The position numbers and the translations under genes were made by a program. A stretch of DNA of 64,000 nt from Opisthocomus hoazin. Taxonomy: Eukaryota; Chordata; Aves; Opisthocomiformes; Opisthocomidae. Positions 12,801 through 23,500 of this stretch are shown here, piece by piece (position 1 is the stretch's first letter; each line of letters opens with the position of its first letter). Under the pieces are notes generated by a model that did not search any database, had not been told where the DNA came from, and saw only the letters and a program-made list of their open reading frames with translations. Where the stretch lies: the NCBI RefSeq assembly GCF_030867145.1, contig NC_134419.1, forward strand, positions 76,323,403 through 76,387,402, given 5' to 3'.

Positions 12801-15800
12801 GTGACAGGAGAAACTAATTCAAGGCACTTCGAAAAATCTAGCCGCTGTGTTGTGAAGGCTGACACAAGATCGGCTGAGAGCAAAGGCCAAGAGCAAATTC
12901 TTTCCAAGGAAGCTGAGCACGCTGAGCATGTGTTGGATATGCATGGCCTTTCTAAATCAGTGGACAATGTAACCGCTGTAGCAAATGCCCCTTGCGCAGA
13001 CTCTTTCCATTCTAGGATTCAGAAGTTCTTGCAGCCGTCTTTTGCTCAGCCCTGCAGTCCTCCTCCTCTCTGTGTCTCAGCTGCTGAAGCCAGCAAGAAA
13101 AATGAAAGAATTACATCTTTTGCAAAAACGCTGGCAGGAACTAAGGAGATTATCAACTCAGATAGAGAGCAATCCCCTTTAAACGCTTCTGTCTTTGATA
13201 TGTATCCTGCAAGGTATATTTAGGGCAGCCCGGATTGAAATTGGTGGCAATTAGGCAGTTAGATAACTCAGCAGTGTCTCAGCCTTCCCACTCCCCCAGC
13301 AGCCCCAACAAAAGCTTTTGAGTGCAATCCCCTGCAGGAAGAATTAGTTTGGAAAAGGGAAATGGGTTTACAAGTTGTGAACTCAGACAAGGACATTCGA
13401 ACAACAAAAACCTGGCCGACTCCTTTGTTCGGCCACAAAAGCCAGCCGCCATTTGGCTGAAACCTTCGCTTTTCCACCACATTTTCTTAAATGAGCTTTT
13501 GGAAGGTCCGTTTGTAAGAAGCAGATAAAACCAGCTGCCAGTAGAGAAATGTCATCTCATACTGGAGAAAATACTTGCTGGGAAGTGGGTGCAGACATCG
13601 TGGCTTGGCGGGGTCAAAAAATGTCCCCATCGTCAAGCAGGAGCTGAGGGCATGAAGCTCCTGCAGCAACTGCTCAGCCCATGCTGGGCTGTCACAAGAG
13701 CATCCCAGAACCCAGAAACTCCTTTCCAGCACCAGAAGCTTTTATTAGAGAAATAGCATGGACTGGTTCTTGCTGGTTGCCTTCCTCTGTTTCTCCCCTT
13801 CTCCCCAAACAGACACATTGTCTGTAGTCTCTTTTTACTGCACAGCTTCTCCCCAGACTTTCCTCCTCCCCTGAAACCCCACTAAAGACCAAAGGAGATG
13901 GGACTTTAGAAGCAGAGGCTTCTGAAGGAAGTTTAAAGGACACTTCTGAATAGCCTGGCTGGGTGAATGCTGAGAGGAATGTGAATTCTGTCTGCCTGTG
14001 TCTGAAATAGAAAGGATGGAAAAGAATTATTCAAGGTGTTTCAAGAGGTTATAAATAAAAATAATGAGATAAGATTTCAGAGAGAAATGTTAAGGCTGAA
14101 TACCAAGGGGGATTTCCTGACAGTGAGGGCTTTAGGTCTTTCCTAGGTTTCTTAAGAGAAGTGATGGAAAAGTTATTGCTGAAGGCACAAAGTGGAGAAG
14201 GCCGTGGGAAATGCCCAAGAGGCAACGCCACATCGCTGGGCAGAGGTGGGCAGAATCAGTCCCGCTCCACCTTCGCCAAGTCCATTGCTTATTAAGACTA
14301 ATGTGGCCCCAACGCGTGGCCCCAACACATGTCCCCAACCAGCCAGAAGCAACGTGCCCACCGAGCTCTTGTCACTGAAGCACGGAGGCTTGTGGGAGTT
14401 TCCCATGCTCTGTAACGTTTCTGCGAAATTCAGTTTACTAAAAGTTCCTGAATAAGGTTATAGGGTTACTCCTTTACAGACTTCATTTATATCAGCTTTT
14501 TGATCCTCCAGTTAGCAATTCCCACGTAACTCAGAAGCCACCTTTTTGCATAGGCCCAGCAATAAAATCACAGGCCAGTTTAGGTATTATTTTTCTCAAG
14601 GGATGCCTAGGCACTGAAAGAAGAAGGGAATGGTTTCAACTAGATGAGTGACTTTTATTACGCTTAATCAAAATTCCTTTTAAGTGTAGCTAAAGGTAGG
14701 AGAAAAAACAGGAAACTAAAAGTTTCTACATTTGTCCTGTGCTTTTCACTCCAGATTTGTCAAGCCCACTGCCTGTGTGGCCACCAGCGTGGCCCAACGC
14801 CTGCACACACACCGGCCCCAAACCTGGCAGAGCTGGATCCTCTCCAAAAGTCGGTTCCTGACCTAGCAGGTGACCTTAAAAATTGTCACTCCGTGCATTA
14901 AAATAGATACAATAAATTGTTTTCCTTTCTCAAGTACTTAAGTATCTGTCCCTCGAAGCTGTGATGTGGGAGCTGGGTATTGAGAAAGTAAATAAATAAA
15001 ATTGATAACAGATTTGATTCAGCATAAAACAAGTCCCATGTCAAATCTAAACCCAGGTTTCTGGATTAGGCATAGGCCTGTCAGGAAGGTTCAGAATTGA
15101 GACCTTTTTTCTTCGAACCTGAAATCAGATTTAGAGTCAGTGAGAGTCTTTGCATAACCTCCCACCTTTCCTCCTGTTATCAGCGAGATGCAACAGGGCC
15201 TTCAGCCTCGGGCGCTATGGCTGGGACCTCATATTTGTCACACATTGTGCTGTAGGATTAGACGAGAAAGAAGGTACTTAAGCTTTTCTGTCCCAGCAGG
15301 AAGAGAAGATAGGCTCACAGAGATGCCTACAAGCATCCCTGTTACTTACGTGCATGTTGAAATAGGTGCACAGGAAAACCATCAGTTCCAAAATCAATAA
15401 CGTTCGACTTGTGTAGAGGAAACTGGCTGCAGAGACAGGGCTGTGTGATAAAGCTGTGTGGTATCAGCTCTGAAAAAGCCCAAGTCTTTTCTCAAAGCCT
15501 GTTCTAATTGCTCTGGGCGTTGGACCTAATCCTGAAAGAACCCAGTGATGAAACATGTGAATATCAAAGCAAGGATTATATTCACTGTAACTTCAGAGTC
15601 TTTTTCCCACTCCCTTCAGGTGGATTTAGAAATGCTTGTTTAGTTTTCGTTCACTGTAGGGTTTTATCTCACCATACAATAGGAGTACGTTACCTAGAAA
15701 TTACTGAAATGGTGAAAATATTTCTCCTCCACACTCAACACCAGTGAAATTCCTGATATTAAAAAGCCAAAGGGATAACAGGGCATTTAAGTACCTTTAC

Positions 15801-16820
15801 AGCAACAAAATACAACTCTAATTAACCATGTACTACCCTTTTCTCCAGCTACTTCTAGAAGACTATAAAATTTGCACTGCTGTACAAGAGTGAGCTGGGT
15901 ATTGTAACACGCTGGAAGAGCTCAGCGGTACACAGAGAGCTTAATGACTTGTCTAACATCACAGACCAAATCAAAACTACTCTCAGGAAAAGGATGTGGA
16001 TACTCAAATGTGTAATTGTGTGCCCTACCCAGGGAGAGCAGTAGGTGATGATGAAAAAGCAAATTCCGAAACAGTGTACTTCTTTTTTCTAAAAGTATCT
16101 TGAAATATGTAATGCATCACTAGTTAACCTTTGTTTTGTTAGTAAATATGAATGTCAATGAAAAGTTAATGTGACACTTTACCGCAGTCAGGACATTAAT
16201 TTAATTATGTACAGATCCTCATTAATTAGATTCCCTAATTGCTATGCTGTTTGCTTCCGAAGACCAAAATTATTAGTATGACCTTTCTGCAATAGTTTCC
16301 ACTCCGATATCGGTGTAAATCCCCTGCACCAACAACGTTCTCCATGAACCATTTAATAAACTGCATTACTTTCACTGACATTAGTGACAGAAGTGTTCAG
16401 TGTTTATTATTATCACACCTCCTGCCTGTGCTAAAAACACACCTCTTCAACAGGCAGCTTGAACTACGGTTTCTCCTTGACTTTGCAGAAAGTCTTCATA
16501 AAGAGGAAATGATATGACGAGGGCGTATGTGCTTCAGTGGTTTGGTTATGTTTTATGGTTCATTCTAGGTTATAGCTCAAACGGAGTGTGAAAGCTCCTC
16601 CAAACACAGCTGGAACTAAAATCAAAGACGAAGCAGTCAGTATTATTTGCACAAGCATATATCAAAAATCTGCAGTGTCTCTGCTTCTAATCATTCTTAC
16701 TTTGTGAGCCACTGCCCTAAGTGTAGTTCCAGTGTCTCTTTCCAGATGGTGATGATAGTCTCTATTCCACCATCACACTGGAAAGTTAGATACGTGTTCC
16801 TGAACTTTTAGTGCTATTTT
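6816..16820. other. Intergenic: CpG-dense patch at 7.1 kb, orphan frame at 12.6 kb, TAAT cluster at 16.2 kb
   Basis: No mobile element was recognised between the first two CR1 copies. It holds a CpG-dense stretch (about 7110-7310), an orphan 213-codon frame (12582-13223) and AT-rich DNA with clustered homeodomain-type sites (about 16190-16260). Frames at 11.2-11.6 kb and elsewhere show no family resemblance. Confidence 0.6.
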
Positions 16821-16830
16821 TCTTCTAAAG
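16821..16830. repeat. Possible target-site duplication, left copy (CR1 at 16.8-19.5 kb)
   Basis: The sequence tcttctaaag directly abuts the CR1 3' end. It differs at one base from tcttttaaag on the other side. CR1 insertions often lack clear duplications, so a 9/10 match could be chance. Confidence 0.45.
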
Positions 16831-19541
16831 AATCACAGAATCACAGAATCACAGAATAGTAGGGGTTGGAAGGGACCTCTGTGGGTCATCTAGTCCAACC
16901 CCCCCGCCGAAGCAGGGTCACCTACAGCAGGCTGCACAGGACCTTGTCCAGGCGGGGCTTGAATATCTCCAGAGAAGGAGACTCCACAACCTCCCTGGGC
17001 AGCCTGTTCCAGTGCTCCGTCACCCTCAGAGAGAAGAAGTTCCTCCTCATGTTCAGACGGAACTTCCTGTGCCTCAGTTTGTGCCCATTACCCCTTGTCC
17101 TGTCACTGGGCACCACTGAAAAGAGCTTGGCCCCATCCTCCTGACACTCACCCTTCAGATATTTGTAGGCATTTATAAGGTCCCCTCGCAGCCTTCTCTT
17201 CTTCAGGCTGAACAAGCCCAGTTCCCTCAACCTCTCCTCGTAGTGGAGATGTTCCAGTCCCCTCACCATCCTCGTAGCCCTCCGCTGGACTCTCTCCAGT
17301 AGCTCTTCATCCTTCTTGAACTGGGGAGCCCAGAACTGGACACAGTACTCCAGATGAGGCCTCACCAGGGTAGTGTAGAGGGGAAGGAGAACCTCCCTCG
17401 TCCTGCTGGCCACACTCTTCTTGATGCACCCCAGGATCCCATTGGCCTTCTTGGCAGCCAGGGCACACTGCTGGCTCATAGTTAACCTGTCGTCCACCAG
17501 GACACCCAGGTCCCTCTCCGCAGAGCTGCTCTCCAGCAGGTCCACCCCAAGCCTGTACTGGTGCATGAGGTTGTTCCTCCCCAGGTGCAGGACCCTGCAC
17601 TTGCCCTTGTTGAACCTCATCAGGTTCCTCTCTGCCCAGCTCTCCAGCCTATCCAGGTCACGCTGAATGGCAGCACAGCCTTCTGGTGTATCTACCACAC
17701 CTCCCAGTTTGGTGTCGTCAGCAAACTTGCTGAGGGTACATTCTAACTCTTCATCCAGGTCGTTGATGAAGAAGTTAAACAAGACTGGGCCCAGTACTGA
17801 CCCCTGAGGGACACCACTTGTCACCAGCCTCCAACTAGACTCAGCGCCGCTGATGACAACCCTCTGAGTTCTGCCATTCAGCCAGTTCTCTATCCACTTC
17901 ACCGACCACTCGTCCAGCCCACACTTCCTCAGCTTCCCCAGGAGGATATCATGGGAGACTGTGTCGAAAGCCTTGCTGAAGTCAAGGTAGATAACATCCA
18001 CAGCTCTCCCTTCGTCTACCCAGCCAGTCATGTCATCGTAGAAAGCTATCAGATTGGTCAGGCATGATTTCCCCTTGGTGAATCCATGCTGACTACTCCT
18101 GATAACCTTCTTTTCTTCCACTTGCTTGATGATGGCCTCCAGGATAAGCTGCTCCATCACCTTTCCCGGGATGGAGGTGAGGCTGACCGGCCTGTAGTTC
18201 CCTGGGTCCTCCTTCTTGCCCTTTTTGAAGATTGGAGTGACATTGGCCTTTCTCCAGTCCTCGGGCACCTCTCCAGTCCTCCAGGACCTCTCAAAGATGA
18301 TGGAGAGTGGCTCAGCAATGACATCCGCCAGCTCCCTCAGCACTCGTGGGTGCATTCCATCGGGGCCCATGGATTTGTGGACATCCAGATCGCTTAAGCG
18401 ATCCCTCACACAGTCCTCCTCGACCAAGGGAAAGTCGTCCTCTCTGTAGGCTTCTTCTCTTACCTCCCGGGCCTGGGATTCCTGAGGGCCAGTCTTAGCA
18501 CTGAAGACTGAAGCAAAGAAGGCATTCATTATCTCTGCCTTCTCCGCATCCTCCGTCACCAGGACACCCACCTCATTCAGCAGCGGCCCCACGTTGTCCC
18601 TAGCCTTCCTTTTGCTGCTGATGTAGTTGAAGAAGCCCTTCTTGTTGTTTTTGACATCCCTTGCCAGCTTCAATTCCAGGTGAGCCTTGGCCTTCCTCGT
18701 CGCATCCCTGCATGCTCTCACTACGTTTCTGTACTCTTCCCAAGTGGCCTGTCCCTCTTTCCACATGCCATGCACCTTTCTCTTCTGCCTGATCTCCGCT
18801 AGAAGCTCCTTGTTTAACCATGCAGGTCTCCTGCCTCCTTTGCTAAATTTCTTTCTCAGGGGGATGCATTGCTCCTGTGCATGGAAGAAGTGTTGTTTAA
18901 AGAGCGACCAGCACTCATGGACCCCCCTGCCTTCGAGAGCCCTGGCCCACGGGATTCCTCCCAGTAGCTCCTTGAAGAGGGCAAAGTCAGCCCTCCTGAG
19001 GTCCAGGGTTTTGATCCTGCTTATCGCCCTGCTTCCTCCACGCAGGATCCTGAACTCGACCATTTCATGGTCACTGCAGCCGAGTCTACCTCCAACCTTC
19101 ACGTCCTCCACCAGTCCCTCCTTGTTTGTTAACACGAGGTCCAGCAGCGCGCCTTTCCTTGTTGGTTCCTCCACCACTTGCATCAGAAAGTTATCATCGA
19201 TGCTCTGTAGGAACCTCCTGGATTGCGCCTGCCTAGCTGTATGGTCCTCCCAGCTGATGTCAGGGTGGTTGAAGTCCCCCATGAGAACCAGAGCCTGTGA
19301 CTGTGAGGCTGCTTGCAGCTGCCTGTAGAAGGCTTCATCAACCTCCTCCTCCTGGTCGGGTGGCCTGTAGTATACACCCACCGTAATGTCACCCGTGTGA
19401 GCCTGTCCCTTAATTCTAACCCACAAGCTTTCAACTCCTTCTTCACTTGCCCCCAGGCCAAGCTCAATGCATTCCAGTTGCTCCCTCACATATAGAGCAA
19501 CTCCCCCACCTCTCCTTGTTGACCTAAAGACTTCCATTGAT
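16831..19541 (-). mobile_element. CR1 LINE retrotransposon, long copy, 5'-truncated, ORF2 frame open
   Basis: This is a chicken-repeat-1 type non-LTR retrotransposon in minus orientation. The 3' end at 16831 has three 8-bp units (aatcacag), typical of CR1, which ends in a short microsatellite and not in poly(A). The 5' end is cut inside the endonuclease domain, so the 5' UTR, ORF1 and the start of ORF2 are missing. Flanking tcttctaaag (16821-16830) and tcttttaaag (19542-19551) match at 9 of 10 bases and may be a target-site duplication. Its sequence matches the shorter copy at 32.1 kb more closely than the copies at 40-47 kb. Without its 5' end it is not expected to move by itself. Confidence 0.96.
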
Positions 19542-19555
19542 TCTTTTAAAGCCAA
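16922..19555 (-). CDS. CR1 ORF2 polyprotein, N-truncated: endonuclease (partial) plus reverse transcriptase, 877 codons
   Basis: ORF2 of CR1 makes an AP-like endonuclease that nicks the target and a reverse transcriptase that copies element RNA there. The open frame has the back half of the endonuclease ([10 protein letters not shown] at residues 93-102, SDHEMVEF at 161-168 with the catalytic His). It then has all core reverse transcriptase motifs: [14 protein letters not shown] near 523-536 (catalytic Asp525), [10 protein letters not shown] near 581-590, and FADDTKLGG at 611-619 (Asp613, Asp614). It ends at the usual CR1 stop just before the 3' UTR. The first five codons (MALKE) lie mainly in flanking DNA; the ATG at 19537-19535 is the first Met inside the element. 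The front of the endonuclease, with its Asn and Glu catalytic residues, is absent. There are no stops or frameshifts over 2.6 kb. Host expression is unlikely without a promoter. Confidence 0.9.
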   Translation of the reverse strand: MALKESMEVFRSTRRGGGVALYVREQLECIELGLGASEEGVESLWVRIKGQAHTGDITVGVYYRPPDQEEEVDEAFYRQLQAASQSQALVLMGDFNHPDISWEDHTARQAQSRRFLQSIDDNFLMQVVEEPTRKGALLDLVLTNKEGLVEDVKVGGRLGCSDHEMVEFRILRGGSRAISRIKTLDLRRADFALFKELLGGIPWARALEGRGVHECWSLFKQHFFHAQEQCIPLRKKFSKGGRRPAWLNKELLAEIRQKRKVHGMWKEGQATWEEYRNVVRACRDATRKAKAHLELKLARDVKNNKKGFFNYISSKRKARDNVGPLLNEVGVLVTEDAEKAEIMNAFFASVFSAKTGPQESQAREVREEAYREDDFPLVEEDCVRDRLSDLDVHKSMGPDGMHPRVLRELADVIAEPLSIIFERSWRTGEVPEDWRKANVTPIFKKGKKEDPGNYRPVSLTSIPGKVMEQLILEAIIKQVEEKKVIRSSQHGFTKGKSCLTNLIAFYDDMTGWVDEGRAVDVIYLDFSKAFDTVSHDILLGKLRKCGLDEWSVKWIENWLNGRTQRVVISGAESSWRLVTSGVPQGSVLGPVLFNFFINDLDEELECTLSKFADDTKLGGVVDTPEGCAAIQRDLDRLESWAERNLMRFNKGKCRVLHLGRNNLMHQYRLGVDLLESSSAERDLGVLVDDRLTMSQQCALAAKKANGILGCIKKSVASRTREVLLPLYTTLVRPHLEYCVQFWAPQFKKDEELLERVQRRATRMVRGLEHLHYEERLRELGLFSLKKRRLRGDLINAYKYLKGECQEDGAKLFSVVPSDRTRGNGHKLRHRKFRLNMRRNFFSLRVTEHWNRLPREVVESPSLEIFKPRLDKVLCSLL
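19542..19551. repeat. Possible target-site duplication, right copy (CR1 at 16.8-19.5 kb)
   Basis: The sequence tcttttaaag lies where the CR1-like frame gives way to unrelated sequence. It pairs with tcttctaaag at the 3' end of the element. Confidence 0.45.
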
Positions 19556-20527
19556 CCAAATTGCTTGTTAATCAGATGGAAAAATAAAACAAGCTTTCTC
19601 TTGTGACCATATTGTATTTTTATCGGACATCCCTTCCAAAAGGGAAAGCTTGCATGAATGATCCAAAAACTGAAATTCTGCTCAGTTTTCAAGCTCACCC
19701 TGTGGCCAGCGTGCTTGGGGCTGATCACTCCTTCCACGTGCTGCCAGTCACATAATATTCCAGGTTGTTTGATCTATGTATTTGATAGCCAGCATTTTTA
19801 TCTCCATCTTGCCCCAAAACTACCTGCCCTATCTGCTTTGAAGTTGGAGCAGAAGACTTTGCCAGCTTGTTTATGGTAAACACGTTGAAAATGAGTAGAC
19901 GCTGAACAGATTTTCATGATTGATAGAGAAACATATTTTTGCACTGGCCACAGCTTCAAATTCAGTAGCATGGGGATGTGTTTCTATATATTAAACAGTA
20001 GCCTGGCATATATTCCACACCTAATGTTCAGCAATAGAAGTTCCCATCGCCTTCAGTGACACACGCTACTACGAGGCTGTTGTTTGCCTTTTCACACAAA
20101 TTCCGTGCTCTTTACAATGGCCAAGCGCTGGGGTCAATAGCACCATCCCAAGAATAAAAAACTGTGTCTCTTTCACTTTAGCAGATACATATTCAGGAGG
20201 GCGGAAGACTGGCTTCCTAGGTTGTCAGAACAATTTTTTTTCCTTAGCTAATGATGACAGAAAACAGAGAACTATGTGGCAATGAACCATCAATGCTCCT
20301 TACTTTGGAGAAGCACCGCACTGTGATGAGCTGAGGACAATTCATCAGCAAGTGAGGTTTTGATTTGTGTGGAGGGTTGTGTGCCCATGGGGTGATTAAC
20401 CACACAAGTCCTCCGATCCACGGCTCCTTTTCAATCATATGCTCCAGTATGTGCATTAACATGTGTAGAGGAAACATCAGCCAGAAATAGCTGTTTCTGT
20501 CCATCTGTCCTACAGGAACTGAGGACT

Positions 20528-20583
20528 TTCGGCAGCATGAAGGAGCTCCTTGAGGAGGTTCGGCAGCACGAAGGAGCTCCTTG
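20528..20583. repeat. Direct repeat, 25 bp x 2, period 31
   Basis: The unit ttcggcagca(t/c)gaaggagctc plus cttg occurs at 20528-20552 and 20559-20583 with one mismatch. It is a local tandem duplication in otherwise unique DNA. Confidence 0.85.
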
Positions 20584-23500
20584 CACACAATGGCTGGGAT
20601 GTAATGGGGACAGCAGGAGGGCTGTCCCCTCTGCTTCGTGGAGCTGCAGGAGATGGGCCATGCATGTCCTTTCTGCATGGCTCAGAAGAGACCACACAGT
20701 CCCACAGGCAACCAGCTCTGGCCCCACACGCATGTTCTTACTTGTTTTCCTATTTTGTTCTTGCTCTTTCAAGTGGAAATGACTAATTAGTTCCAAAGGA
20801 CGCTGGTGGAGAACAACTTATTTACGTCCCTTCCACAGCTGGCCAGAGCCTGTGCAGGAAATGCAGGTGATTTATCTGAGGCCATTAACAAGCACAGAAG
20901 ATGGGCTTCCTGCACAGCACAGGGGCATGCGCTGCTTTTTCCTTCTTTGATTTCCTCTTCTTTTCCACTCTTTCCTTTTGCTGAGGTTTTCCAAATTCCT
21001 CTCAAAGGGCCATCATGTTTCTTTAAAACTACTGATTCCTCTGATACCTAACAAAGTGCTCTGCCCCTTTCGATGCAAATGTTTTTCTGGATGTCTGTGT
21101 TCTCTTACAACATCTTTCCTGGTTAACAATCTGCATACTCGATCGGTCGCAACCACAGCTTCTGAGCTAAATGTAGTAGAAAACCACATTAACATAATCT
21201 CTGTAGTGATGAAATCAATTCAGTACACACCATAAATCTTAAAAGTAGTCTTAAGAGCATGAACTCATTACATATTGCATACATCCGCTGTTACCAGGAT
21301 CTCGTAGTCGTGAACTTAAAGGTTTTCATCCTTGAGAAACTGGGCAAGTATTTTCTGTTGGTTCATGCCAATGTATTTGCAGATCCCAGGGTTAAGCAGA
21401 GGATGTTCTGGTGTGACCCATGGCTGGTTTCTCACAGCCCTCACTCAGTGGCACAGATTAGGGCACAAATGAGACAGGTGATGTCCAGCAGCCACTATCC
21501 TCCCCAGCAAACCTCACCTTTTCCTCGCCATTGGCCTTTCTCCTCTCACTCCTTTCTCCTTCCATGCTTTTCCTCCTCAGAAGCACATCATGCTTTCTGA
21601 AATGAGCTTATGCCCACCTTTGTTTTGACGTACCCTTGAGTTGCTGAGAGGCGTGCTCCAAAGGTCTGATTTTTCATGTCTCTGGAGATTGCCCAATTCC
21701 CGGTAGAGTTCAATGTTTCCAAGCGCCAGGTGTTATCACAGATGTAGGGAAAAAAACATTTGTTTGGAAATAGGTAACTTCTCGTTTGCAATACCTATTT
21801 ATACAACACAGGTAGTGCTATTAACATGCTTCCTGGCATGCTAATAAGAAAGATATCTGGGTTTCAGTGAGACTGTTCCTGTCAGAATAATTCCTACATG
21901 GTCTGTATAGGCTATGGCTGTTCTGGAAGCATAGGGACACTGGTGGTCGAAAGGAAAGTGTCACGTAACTTCAGGAGCACATGGAGTGCAAGCACAACTC
22001 AAAATCTTTATCTTATTAATATTTGATGTGTTGTTTTCTTTCATCCACACTAGAGAAATCAGAGGAGTTAAAAGAAGCAAAATGATTTAAACCCTCACTT
22101 TCCTGTCCTGAGGGACTATAAACACCATTTTTCTTCCTTGATGCACGGAGTGAAGTCATTGACAGGTACTGCATTAGGGAGCAGAAATGCTCTGGGCTTT
22201 TCAGTCGGTTATAAAAAGAGGAAACGCAAACCCGGTCAGCGTCTGCAGCTGGATCGTCGCTACTGTGTCCGCCGGGCGACAGCTCGCCCGCCAGCGAGGA
22301 AACACCTGCACAGGAACGGAGCGGTGACATTTGTCAGGGCGCTGGTGATGCTGACCTTCGCGACCACCAGACCTACTACTCCACTCCACAGTGGTCTGAG
22401 TTTTATAGTCGTCCTTCCAGAGGTATCTGTTGTTTTCTTCCAGCCTGTGACTCGGTAAATCTGTGTGTGACTCTATCAAGGACACATCCAACTTCTCTTT
22501 CACTCCTCCAGGCCCCTGCAATTGCCCTGCTGCAATTCCACCTCGGAAAGGATCCGGTGACAAACCTGTGGTCCTCCTGTCCCTTTACGTCCAGCTTCAT
22601 GCCCTCCTTCTACACCTGGAGAGAGAGCTACGTACTCACACCAGGCATTTCGCTGCTGCTGGACCAATGGGTTTCCAGGGGGGCATCGCTGGAAGCGTGT
22701 GTCCTACTTGCACTGACATTTATAGATGTCATCTTTCTCTCCTTTGAAAACCTGCTCAGAAAACAGGCTACTCACATGTCAAGCTGCTGCTTGTTTGAAA
22801 TTGTGAGGAGAGAACAGCATTTTTAATGGGCCTGTCACTGTATGTTTTGAGTTTTAATTGCACTGGATAAGGTTTTCAGCTTGTCTTGGCACTAGATTAG
22901 TCACAAGGAAGATACCTAAGTAACAGTGTCAGGTAGTGCTGGCTTAACTACTTTGAAATGGTCATACAAGTCTCCAATGACTGGCAATTTAGAGAATGTT
23001 ACATTATTCTCAGAAAAAAAGAGGAAGCTTCAAGCAAAATCATCAGATAGTGCTTTGAATCTCAGAGTAATATATGTTAACTGCTAGAAGGTGGGAGAAA
23101 AACACTTCAGAGATGTGTTTAGTGCTGCTGCTCCTCTTGCTCGTTATCACCTTCGTAGCTCTCTTTCTGGCAGGGCATTGCAGAGCAGATGAATGGAGGT
23201 CTGGAGCCTGTGAGCTGCTGCTTGCTGGAGGCACCTCCCAGGTCAGACCCAGGCCAGACCCAGGCTGGACCTGCGGGAGAAGACACGGAGCCCCGGGCTT
23301 GTAGACCTGCCCACTGCCTCCGCAAGACGCTGCTCCTTGTAGGCATTTCATTTCTAGCAGCAGTTCTGTTAATCCAGGTAAATGTTTCATAAAATAAACG
23401 AGAGAGAATGTTATTCTCCTAAATGCATTTATATGGATCCCCTTATATGGGAAAAAAAAAAGGAGGGAGACTAAAAGGCCGTGTGCCTAATGCAGATTTC

